A stretch of DNA of 64,000 nt from Symsagittifera roscoffensis. Its lineage: Eukaryota > Xenacoelomorpha > Acoela > Convolutidae. This document shows, in pieces, positions 53,404 through 64,000 of the stretch. A model generated the notes under the pieces. The model made no database searches. It saw only the letters and a program-made list of their open reading frames with translations, and was not told the origin of the DNA. The stretch is from assembly GCF_963678635.1 (NCBI RefSeq), contig NC_087069.1:51532938-51596937 (forward strand). The letters are read 5' to 3'. The stretch's first letter is position 1. Each line of letters opens with the position of its first letter. Position numbers and translations under genes: made by a program.

Positions 53404-53564
53404 ATGACCCCGTGTTTCTTTTTCCAAAATAAGGCGTTTTCTAAATCATGTGTTTTTGAGTTCCTAACAACCAACAAAATTCGTCTTTGTGCGCTGATTG
53501 TGATAGCTGACTATCTTAAATTAATCAGTCATCGGATAGATAATAGGCCTTTGATACAATCAAT

Positions 53565-54290
53565 CACGTCGTCTCCGCCTATGTCGCGGGGAATTGATTC
53601 TTGGTCGCGCTGTCTCTGCGATGATCTGGAAAGTTGTGCCCTCTCTGCCTTGGTCTGAAAAATCGCGCCGTCTCCGCCTTGTTCCGGAAAGTCGCGCCGT
53701 CTTCGCCTTCGTCGCGATGAACTGATTCTTGGTCGCGCCATCTCCGCCTCGATCTAGAAAGTCGTGCCGTCTCAGCCTTGTTCTGGAAATTTGCGCCGTG
53801 TCCACCTTGGTCTGGGCCGTCTCCACTCTGATGGCTAAAGTCGCGCCGTCTAGGCCTTTGTGTGAAAAGTCGTGCCGTCTCCGCCTTAGTCTGGAAAGTC
53901 GTGCTGTCTCCAAGTTGGTCTGGAAAGTCGCGCCGTCTCCATCTCGATCTGGAAAGTCTGAAAATGGCTAAGTTTGGTCGCGCCGGTCAGGCCGTTTCCT
54001 GAGACGCAGGGTCGCATCGTATCCGCATCGGTCGCGAAAGCTGCGCCTGAGTTTTTTGGTCGCGAAAGTCTGGAAATGACAACTTTTGGTCGCGACAGTC
54101 TGGACATACCAAATATGAGCCTCGATATTTTGTTCTTGCCAGCTCCGTCTCGGTCGCGAAAGTCGTGATAAATCATCATGGTCGCGCAAGTCTGGAAATG
54201 CTTGGTTTTGGTCGCCAAAGTCAGGACAGGTCTAACTTTGGTCTGGAAGTCTGTACATGCCAAAATTTTGTCGCGAAGTTCTGGAAATGA
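53565..54290. repeat. GC-rich minisatellite, roughly 30-bp units
   Basis: The first part (to about 53960) repeats GTCGCGCCGTCTCCGCCTTG followed by TCTGGAAA. The second part (about 53960-54290) repeats GGTCGCGAAAGTCTGGAAAT with variable spacing. Flanking words are also duplicated: GGATAGATAATAGGCCTTTG near 53535 and GGATAAGAGGCCTTTGATAC near 54484. Arg-rich ORFs through the array, on both strands, follow from the repeat and are not called as genes. Confidence 0.75.
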
Positions 54291-54299
54291 GTCTGGGAC

Positions 54300-57200
54300 C
54301 TGGACCCGGGTTATTGTTCACATTTACAGAGAATGTAGGCACACAGCATCTGTGACATACCTTCAGATCTCTAACAGAGCTAACTTTTCAAAAAATCCTC
54401 TTTTTAATCATGTGGTTTGAACTTCGTACAACCAGATCTTTTCTTCATTCTGAGGCAACTGAGTATGTTATAAAAACAGTGATTGGATAAGAGGCCTTTG
54501 ATACCAAGGGTTATTGACCATTCTTTCAAAAAGTGCACAAAAACATCTCGACCTCTTTTTTATATCTCTTACAAAGCTATTTTCAAAATAGATACTGATT
54601 AAATGAATCAAAGTATAAATAATCGACACAAAAATAATGATTCGGTTTTAAAAATTAATCGAACCATGTATATACTAGGGTTCAAATTGCAGCTTTTTTT
54701 CTGCTTTACATGTGCAAATTTTCTCGAAACCTCAAAAAAATATATTTGGTTAATTATTTTTGTTTCCTAGTAATACTTCCTTATCACAGTCAGGAGAAGT
54801 TTTTTGCAATAATCAAAATTGATATTAAAAGGGTTCCTTTTCTTACAATTTAGCACTAATTGCAGCCGAATGTCGCAAAAATCTTTTCCAAGGCCCAAAC
54901 GTGTCAAAAAATAAAGAATTGTGGACAACATCTTTCGGTCTCGCAAAACCTTCATCTTTTATATTCCTACAATGACTTTCAGAGCCATCATCAAAGCTGT
55001 GTGCTGAGTCTCGATTGAAATTCGATTCCCAGAGATAATTGTTGACAATAATTTTGCAAAAAATGGTTAAAACACCTGTGAAACACTAATGAGAAGACAA
55101 ACAAACGATTTGAAGATGTTTAAGTGTGAAAAATTTTACCGTGAAAACTTTTGTTCTAAGCACCTACGACACATTTTCGTGCACATCATTAATAGTTTTT
55201 GTCTACAAGAACCGAGCTTTTATTTTACTTTCCTTTTTCTAAAAAACAAACAATTTTGAGGTTTAAGAGAACAGAATTCTTCCATGCATCAACGGTCTTA
55301 ACACTATCAAAATAAACTATCCGTAGCCTGGCATGTTTAAATCGCCGATGAAAGTAGTAAATGTTGGGTCTGATCAGGAGGGTTGCCTCATGACCCCATG
55401 TTTTAAGATACTTTATAGACATCAAGTCATTAGACTATGTATCAAATTAGCGAAAAGCAGTCCAGGTAAAAAAACATAGGCTATTTGTTTTGTCAAGTCA
55501 TAAGATAGCAAATTTAGGATAGTAAGTTGGTAAATGTCATTTCGTGAGATTTTCAGCGCCAGATTTTACCATCTTTTAGGATGCCAATTATAAAGGTAGG
55601 GTGAAAAGTTCCCAAATGTATTTAGAACCTTTTTCTATTAGGCTACGACGTTTCATGATAAATTTCAGATGACAAGTTTTGACAACCTTCGTCTTGACCA
55701 ATCATCCATAACTAATCGTCCATTCTACTTAAAATGGTTGACGTCAGGTTGGCTGGGAAAGAGAATAGTTTCTCAAAATAATTATTGCTTTCCGCTGATT
55801 GTCCTGAAAAATTTAACAGTTCCTTACTTTTGATTGATTTTGTTTTCCACTTCATCTCGTAAGCCCCAGTGTTTCTGGGAAAATAAACAGCTGCTACTAA
55901 CTACTTTTAGGACTTACTTTACTTTTTCCCTATCATTATCTCACCATTAAATGACAGATGCGTATCAGCCTTTCCCCACGGAGTTAATGAAGAGTAAAAA
56001 TACATTCTTGCGAGTATAAATCTTCAAATTATAATAAAATTTTTAAAACGTCCACTCAAAATTCCACAAGTTTTCAATTAGAAACTGAGATAAAAATAAG
56101 CAAAAAACTATATAAAAATCCGCCTAACAAATTTTTTTTATCAAATTCTCAGTTTTGTGGAAATTTGCTACGATTAATTTCAACTCTTCCTTATCTCTTT
56201 AACTGTAATCTTTCACAAATCCTTGAAAATCAATGCAGTTTTGTTGCATTTACTTTATCCAGGTGCAAGTTTACACTGACCAGGATATATTATCATAAAT
56301 ACTTTTGTGCCTCGTAATTTTTATGTCAGTTTTTTTATCTTGCTCAGTGTAAAACTTAAAAAATTTATGCAAATTACAAAGTAAATTTATAATTCTCATA
56401 AATTTATCTTTTCTATCATCTTTTCATCTAAATGAAGGAATACATAATTCATAATCCATCAGAATTTTCATCTTGTTCCACCAGATGGCCAGTTCCTAAG
56501 GTTTTTTGGTAATTAAATAAGGATTTGAGAGAGTTAAATGACAAAAGATAAAGGAAGACTTTACTACATAGTATTTTTATTCTAATAAAATAGCAAAATG
56601 TACATTACAAATAGAAAACTGCACATTCTAGTAAAACTATTTTTGAACTCAATATAGGCATATCACTAATTTTATTAAAATTTCTCTGGTAGAACATAAA
56701 ATGAAGAAACGCTGAATAAGTTAATTAAAATCCACACAAACTACATTTTTTTATCAAGAGTTTTTCATTAAAATAGAGCAAGTAAACCCTTTTTTACACA
56801 AAGAATCAGCAAAGTTTTATGTTTTTTTTTCTAATCGAGCAACCATTACTTAATTATTTCATATATCCTTGCTTGGAGCTGAGTAAATAATTGCAAATTT
56901 TTTCTGATAATTGAGGGACTTTGTCAGCTGAATAAGATCCAATGAATAAGATCCAAAGAACGGGAGTTCTTTCAAAAAACTGCTCCAATAAAAACTTATC
57001 TTTTTTTAGCTGTTAGTTGATTTACAACCAAAAACAAACGACATTGATCATACGAGAGTTCAATTAAGAAACACAAAAATTAAGTTAATGGCTTTCGTGC
57101 ATTCAGTTATTGAATTGTCAAAAACCCATACACATGTCTTAAAAATTGTTTCGAACACTGCTGTAAAACTTAGGTTGGCAAGTTTTCTTTTTTTCAACAA

Positions 57201-58585
57201 AGTAGCATTTTTTTTCTGTTTTATCTTGAGGTATAGATCTGAAAAAAGTGGTTAATGTCAACACAACAGCTGAAAGGATCAGAAAAAGCTTGCAAATTGT
57301 CTAAAAATTTCTGAGCGATTAAGCATTTTAGCGACTGTTTTGAGTTTATCAATTTTAATTTTTGATAATCTTTCTCCCAAGACAATCTCTTCCGTTACTT
57401 GCTCCGAGAAGAATGGAAAAAAAATTATTAGTCTGAACCTTTCTCCGTTAAATTCTGGCTGATGCAACTGCTCAGCTGCATCCTGTAGTGAAGTTAAGTA
57501 AAAACACTAATGTTCCATAAAGAGAGCTGAAAATTTTTTGTTAAAATGTATTGCTTTCATTTATGTAACACAGGGGCGACAATGATTCTTTATATCCAAT
57601 GAAACAACTACTAAGTTCTCTCGAATGAAGCTGTTGGTAGTTGAAAGGATTTTCGTAAAAAGACACTGCTAGACCTGAAAGTTCATTCATTGCAACTGCT
57701 ATCTTTCTTATTCGTGCTTTATTGAAAAAAAAAGTCTGAATAAACAGGTTTTGAGGAGATTGAATTACAAAAATTTGTTAGGATTTCCATGTAGTTTTAA
57801 GGAGCATTTTATTTTTTTCAGGTTTTCATTGAAAGTTTGGATGATTAGGTTCACATGCTGATAAGCAACGAAGCGTCAACAATTTTCAGGCTAACAATTG
57901 GTTTATTGTTTGAGTTGAGCTGAACTATTCAAAAATTTTTGTCACAGTAGGTTTGCTGTCTGATTTCCCTCAAAATTATGTATAAGAGTGTTCACTTGAA
58001 TTAGTTTTTGCTGATTATCTTTTTTCAAGTGTGGTATCTGATTGTTAAACTCGTCTTTGTTGAGCCTTTTTAAGCTTGTAACTCACTTCCAGTCAAAATG
58101 AAACGCAAAAGCTCACCACTTCCGAGTTTTTGCCGTCGTTGAAACTACCAAATGGTGATACCATTTTGGAAATGTATTATGATTTCTAGACTGGCATTTA
58201 TTTATCGCCTGAAAAACCTGACTCGCGATGATTATTTACCTTATATGCAATGAAATTGGCAAGCAAGGGCTTCTTATATTGTTTTAGTATAATGATAAAA
58301 AAAGTTTTTTTGAAACCGTAATTTGCAAACCCCGATATTGCAAACTAATTTTGGAAATCCCCCAAAAGTTTTCTGACATCCTGACATTTCAATAATTTGA
58401 CACCATGACTTTCCAAAAATTTAGTTTCTCCTTTCACGATATACAATTTCACAACAAATTTGGCTTGTTTTGTAAAAATCCACCTCACCTTTGGAAACGA
58501 CCTGAAAGGTAAAAGTGTTTTATAACACAAATCATATACTGAAAGCATCAAACTTTTAAAGTTTTGGCAAAAGTTCTCAAAGATG
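54300..58585. other. Intergenic AT-rich DNA, no gene recognised
   Basis: Only short featureless ORFs. Contains the second copy (55197-55350) of the repeat at 52820-52970. No RNA gene or transposon end recognised. Confidence 0.4.
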
Positions 58586-59127
58586 CCCGCACTCAGTAAA
58601 AAGAGAAAATAATCGATTATATCATAATTATAATCGTACTTTTAGCAAAATTCTAATCCTTTATCAGCGCAAAGTTTAAATGTCTAACCGAATTATATCT
58701 TCTTATAATTATAACAATTTTGGTGACATTTTTATAAATTATAATCAATTATATTTGATTATAATTTTTCCAAAAATATCTCATAATCTTTTATAATAGA
58801 TTATAATCCTTTTTTCTATCAAAATATTATCTCGCAAAAAATCAATTACAATAACAAAACAAGAATAAAACGAAATGAAGCAATGACATAGTTGTTGAAT
58901 AATATTGGATTAAAATCCATTATAATGGATTATAATTCAATAAAAATTGACAAAAAACATTCGATTATAATCGACTATAAACGATTATAATGATTTTTAT
59001 TGGTTCGAAAAATAGTAACATTATAATATATTTTTAATTGGAATTGTAATTTTTTCTAATGAAATTTATGGAAACTGACAAAAAAATCCTGTGTAAACTA
59101 TTTTTTTCTGTTTTTACTAAGTGCGGG
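58586..59127. mobile_element. TIR element filled with ATTATAATCG repeats
   Basis: The left end CCCGCACTCAGTAAAAAGAG and the right end (reverse complement CCCGCACTTAGTAAAAACAG) are inverted repeats of about 24 bp. The 542-bp interior is dominated by degenerate GATTATAAT words in both orientations. No target duplication was identified with confidence. Confidence 0.7.
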
Positions 59128-62100
59128 TAATTATTCGTAAAATTTGAATTTTTAAATTACCAGACATTGATCATGACTTACATAAACCTTTGGGGTTTGC
59201 AATTTATGTTTTGTCCGAATTAAAAATTCAGGCAGTTTTCATCCTTTTTAACCCGTGCCAAAAATTTTTCGACTATCTACAACCAAGACAAATTATTTTG
59301 AACTGGTTTAATTGAAGAAGAACAATAGGAATGTGTTCAACCGTTGAAAAAACATTTTTGACTGTAATTGCTGAAACCCCGACCAATGATATTTTTCTCC
59401 CAATAAAAGTTCGACAGCGTTTTTTCCTTACAGCGAATTAAATCACGAACCACCTGAACTGTCTGGACATACTGATTGATTTTCATAGGGGTGTAGATTT
59501 TGTTCACATGTGATCAAAAATATATTCACCTACGATTTCAACATCTTTTTTCATATTCCAACTTCTGTTTCTCACTTATACTTCTTTTTGCTGCTGACAT
59601 TCTGCTGCTTTCACCCATTTATTTTCCAATGCCACGAATTACATGTAATACATGTAAACAAAAAAAAACGAAACAAAAATTGAAAGAGCCGGAAAATTTA
59701 GAGCTCAATAAACCGAAAAACACGTCCAATGGTTCCCTGCAATTTCAAATATTTAATGTCTATAAATTTTATGGGATGTCTATAAATTTTACTGGAACTT
59801 TTTTCTTTCAATTATATTGACTACAACAAATATTCTCGGTCGAACTTTTTTTAAAAATCAATAAAAAATAGGTTTTTAGAGAAATTCAAAGTTTATCGGC
59901 TAATGGAATTGAGCCTTAGGTTTATGTCGACACAGAAAAATAAAATGGTAATGTTCACACGTGAATGAACATAAATTCAGGGGAGCTGGTGTGAATAATC
60001 CGGGAAAAAACCCTTACCGGGAAAATGTTTTCAGTGCGACCTTCCCTTTTTTTATCGCTTTTCCTCTAAATGCACCCAATTTTTACCCTTTGTTGATTTT
60101 TTACTCCGACGCAATTTTGGTCTCGTTCCCTGTTTGAATAATAACCCAAATAGAGAAAACAGTTCAATTAGCAGAAATAAAACAAGGGATCTTTGTGAGT
60201 TTCACTAAACTAGGCTAAAATCAAACCAAAATTGAAAAAAAAAAAGGAAAAGTAAATTTTGATAAATGAAAATTTTCAGTTTTTTGTATTGGTTATAAAC
60301 AATTTCTTTTGTCATCATTTCCCGTTTTTTTTTGTTTTGATTCGGATTTTATGTTAAAAAAGACTTTCTTGATTCGGTTAATTGAACATAAATTGGGAAT
60401 GGAATTCACTTACAACTATGTTAGACTACTCTTCTACTCAATATTTAATCAGAGAAAAGCCTTTTATTTTTTGCAGACCTGTACGATCTTTATTTGATAT
60501 ACGGATATACGCTTAGGGTTAAAGTTCTACTTTGGTTTTTTCTATCGAGGTTGCAATTGATTTTTCTTCTGAAAAAAACCAATTACCAATTCTCAGTTTA
60601 TGTCAATGTGCAATCCGTGTTTGTCAGGCGAGAGAAGAAAATCGGAAATCTGGGGCACTTTTTTCGCATCCAGGTAACTCCAATTCCATCAAATAGTCGT
60701 GTGTTCAAAGGAGAAATTCAGTTCTAGTTGGGACATTCTGTCTGAGATACAAATTAGGTGTTGGATGTTATTCCACTTGCTGCCTGCGTCTGGTAAGAAA
60801 GAATTTTTCCTTTTTATCTTCTCTGAATTAAAATAAATTTTTCATCTTGGCGCGTATATGCAACACCAAATATGGTAAGTCGTATTTTTAGTAAATCTCC
60901 AAGCTAAGTTTGACCCTAAAATCTGTTTTGAAAGATTTCATCTGTTCTAAAGACAGGCTTTAAGTTTTGAGGTTTTAAATACGTGGTTAAAATTTTCAGC
61001 CACAAAAAAAAACAATTCATTAAACACTTTTTTCCATTAAAACAATTCATTGAACTGTTTTCTCTTTGAAACAATTCGTTAAATTGTTTTTTAATTCTCA
61101 CAGTTCATTAAACTAAGGCAATTAGCAATTTGCTGATTATGTAGGTCAGATTCTTTATAATGAGAGTAGGTGGTTATATAAAAAAATGTCAAAAGGGACT
61201 TGATTCGTAGTTTTTCAATCTGCTCTGAGAATTTTATTGCACTTGAATTGCATTTAAAAAGATATTTATGAGAACCTGATTTTCAACGTTGAAGCGAGAC
61301 TTAAAAAAGAACCTGTCACTTTTCTCGTTTGTTGCTGGTTTGAAAAAAATTGTAATAAAGTTGATAATAAAAACGAATTCACACGCGATGAACATAGATT
61401 TTATCAAAAAACCGCTTCGAATGATCATCAATGAGCAAAGTTTTTGACCTACAGCAGTTTTTTACAAAAAAACTTCGAGAAATAATTTAAATTGTTCATA
61501 AGCAGTTACATTTTTAAGGAAAACTAGGCTCCAAAAAAACTTCCAAGATAAGCATCATTTTTAGAATCAATTTCATCAAAATGATTGAGTTCGGCCTACC
61601 TCAAAAGATACACAAAAAACACAAACAAGTTGCGCCTCATGCATTAATAAAATTGTTTCTAGTTTTGAAGTTTTCTTTGTGAAAAACAGACCTTTCTAAT
61701 CAAAATTCTAGTGGTTATTCAGAAAAGTCATCAAATTTTTTTTTTCAAAATCAATCAGATTTTTCAAAAATCATTTTTAAGTATTTCAATCTAAGGCCAT
61801 ATTTTCTACGCGATCATTTGTTTTTTCATGTCGTAAAATATGAACGAGAAAGTCAAAAAATACAAGGTTTAAGTAATGTTTGCTTCCTTGAAACGTATTT
61901 TCTAAAAGTTTTTATTGGAACTGCATCATTTGAATAAAAAACGAAATCTTGCGAAAACTTTGCACGTTTCAAACTCGGCGACTGAATTACAAAAATTCAG
62001 AAAAATCATTCTAAGCAGGGATCCAAATTTTTCAAAATAAACGCTATAGCCACATTGTAGTTTTAAGAAACTATTACGGCAGGTTACCAAATAAACAAAA

Positions 62101-62566
62101 GCTAATCTCATGTTATAGTCGGTAACTGAAAACTGCAAAAAGTAGAGTGGCTCAAGGTAATTTTCGTTGTTCTGATCATAAAGGTAAGATCTATGAGTGA
62201 TCAAATGCTTTATTGTTTTTCCTATAAGGTTCAGCAAATCAAATGCGTGCAATTTGTTTTTAAGAAACAATTAAGACACATATCCATAAAAAATACCATA
62301 AAAGAGAACTTTCTTCTAAGCAGAGACTAAAAGTGCGTTAACTCGCCGATAATATCGAAATCACAAAGCTCGCTTGTAACTTTTGCACATGCAAAAACTG
62401 GGTTATCGATGGACTTGTTTTGTTGTCATCGACTGCGAGTAAAAAAATGTCATACAATCCTTTAAAATTAGCCCGTGTTTCACAAATAGAAACAATTTTC
62501 TTCATGGAGTGTCTATTTTCTGATCACACCTGAATGCATTGTTAATTCCTTGCAAAGGTTGGCTTT
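59128..62566. other. Intergenic AT-rich DNA, no gene recognised
   Basis: Short ORFs (such as 59500-59820 plus and 61926-62270 minus) have no family features. A small diverged tandem repeat of AAACAATTCATTAAAC-type words lies at 61008-61113. Confidence 0.4.
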
Positions 62567-64000
62567 CTAACTTGATGAAGATACAACCTTATTGTCAGCA
62601 AACACCCAGGCTTCTCAAATCTTGCCTCTTAATTTGAAATCTCAAATCTTTTTAGTTTCCGAGATAAGACATTATTTTTCAATTTTTTTTCGGTAAATTA
62701 GGTTTAGAAAAATAAAAAATTTTTGATTCCTTATCCTATAGTAGGGTGGTCTCAGAGACTATCAGTGGTTGCAAATCTGGCCTGCAAATTTCTCTAGAGG
62801 CCCATTAAGTTTTCGAAATGACGCTTTTAAAATGGTAATAAAAAAATTAAAAAGTTCGAAAGTACCAACAATGTAATTGGGTGCAGTCAGAGTACACTAA
62901 AAGTTTGCAGATGTTGTTTTCAATATATGCGATTTTTCATGAGTTGTAAAAAATTTTCGGAACACCGAAGGTGCGTTAAACGCTAGTCCACATAAATTTC
63001 CCAAATTTTGTCTTTTGGGCATTTTTGTTGTTTTCGAAAGGACGCGTAAAAAAGTTTCGAACGCAATTTATTTTCATGGAGTTAAACTATGTTTTTAGCT
63101 CTTAATTCAGCATAAAAATCAAACTCGCTCACTTTATTCACTCGAAATTATGACAAAAACCAAAGACTTTAAACCATTTTTTCTACACTGAGGGTTGTTA
63201 TCAGGACTACAACGGCATTAGTTTGATAGGTCACTTGAAATCTTGCAACAATTGTTTGTGTAATCAGATTTTGCGTGGAAAACAAAAAGAACAACGGGAA
63301 ACAACTTGTAAAACGATGAAATCCAAATACAAAGTTCCTCAATGGACAGACAAATGGGTTCTGCTATTCTTCTACTTCAGAGCGGTTTGGTTTTGAGTTA
63401 ATTCATATGATCAAATCTATCATTTTTCTACGAGTTTAAAGATAATGTAAAATTTTGTTGATTTGATTTTGTTTCGACTTTCGAAGCTGCCGGAAAAGTT
63501 CTGCTCGGTTTAAATATTTCTCAAGAACTGTTTCGGTTTTTCATGCATCCACTTAGACAAGCATTTTTTGCCTCAGAGGAGTTATATTGATGCCTTAGCT
63601 CAAAATTGAAAATTAATTTGACGACTAGTGTTCATTTTAATGGAGTGCCACTTTGTGCGCTATTTACCAATTTTCTTTTGAAGAGTAGAGTAATTGTCAA
63701 TAAATTCAAACTAGTGTTGGCTCAGCATTAATTTTAAACAACGAGTAATTGGATGAGATAAAGATCACTAATATTTGCTGAGGCATCTGGGAATAAGATA
63801 TACAGAAACGATAGAAATTTTTGAAAAAAATTTGTCATTTGCTCATCAAAGCTTGCCATTTGTTCATCAAAGTTTTTGAGATATTAGAAAGGACAGTGGA
63901 AACATGCAGCATTTGAAAAAGGAATCAATGTCGCGAATGAACTTTTATCTATGAGTATAATTCCGTAAATATTTTTTTTTGCAAACCAGTTCCCAATTGA
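62567..64000 (+). repeat. Segmental direct duplication, copy 2 (runs off window)
   Basis: Near-identical to 50329-51765 in the same orientation, about 12.2 kb apart. It differs by scattered substitutions and small insertions (for example near 63268 and 63346). The window ends before the duplication does, so its full length is unknown. Confidence 0.9.

Noticed and set aside
53529-54263. Arginine-rich minus-strand ORFs of 70-125 codons
   Set aside because: They are generated by the GC-rich minisatellite; the opposite strand is open too, and no start, signal or domain is seen.

Overview
This window is AT-rich, intron-bearing, repeat-laden eukaryotic nuclear DNA, most likely from an invertebrate animal. 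The evidence is one split gene with consistent GT-AG introns and a poly(A) signal, a metazoan-type L-asparaginase/ankyrin fusion protein, a decayed Polinton-like DNA polymerase, an LTR retrotransposon, and many short non-autonomous DNA transposons. The sequence alone does not fix the phylum.

Layout. 1-7.4 kb: a C2H2 zinc-finger ORF and a broken Polinton-type protein-primed DNA polymerase B (about 2.49-5.89 kb), then a possible small secreted-peptide ORF on the minus strand. 8.7-12.7 kb: intergenic DNA with a tRNA-Arg-like pseudogene, fold-back repeats and a cluster of small terminal-inverted-repeat elements, one nested inside another and each with a perfect 8-bp target duplication. 12.76-21.27 kb: a complete LTR element on the minus strand, with a 5-bp target duplication, TGTAGA...TCTACA termini, a primer-binding site and a polypurine tract. 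I recognise no reverse transcriptase or integrase in it. Its interior reads as a chain of about five degenerate retropepsin-like domains with altered catalytic triplets, interrupted by stops and frameshifts. 21.75-23.55 kb: a 35-bp palindromic satellite that looks amplified from one of the small transposon families. 24.4-25.1 kb: a long inverted repeat.

27.15-48.19 kb: the one clear host gene, an ASPG-like L-asparaginase with C-terminal ankyrin repeats. Ten coding exons join in frame to 641 codons plus stop, with the expected catalytic residues. Its introns carry at least five small DNA transposons and a set of same-orientation diverged repeats (introns 7-9). Just downstream is a serine-rich coding-like stretch with one internal stop.

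48.9-64 kb: no gene recognised. It holds a 17-bp array inside a small transposon, a ladder of about 165-bp diverged tandem repeats, a direct duplication of at least 1.43 kb (50.3 kb and 62.6 kb), a GC-rich minisatellite at 53.6-54.3 kb and an AT-repeat-filled transposon at 58.6-59.1 kb. Recurrent themes are non-autonomous elements with preserved target duplications and tandem arrays that appear to have grown out of transposon sequence.
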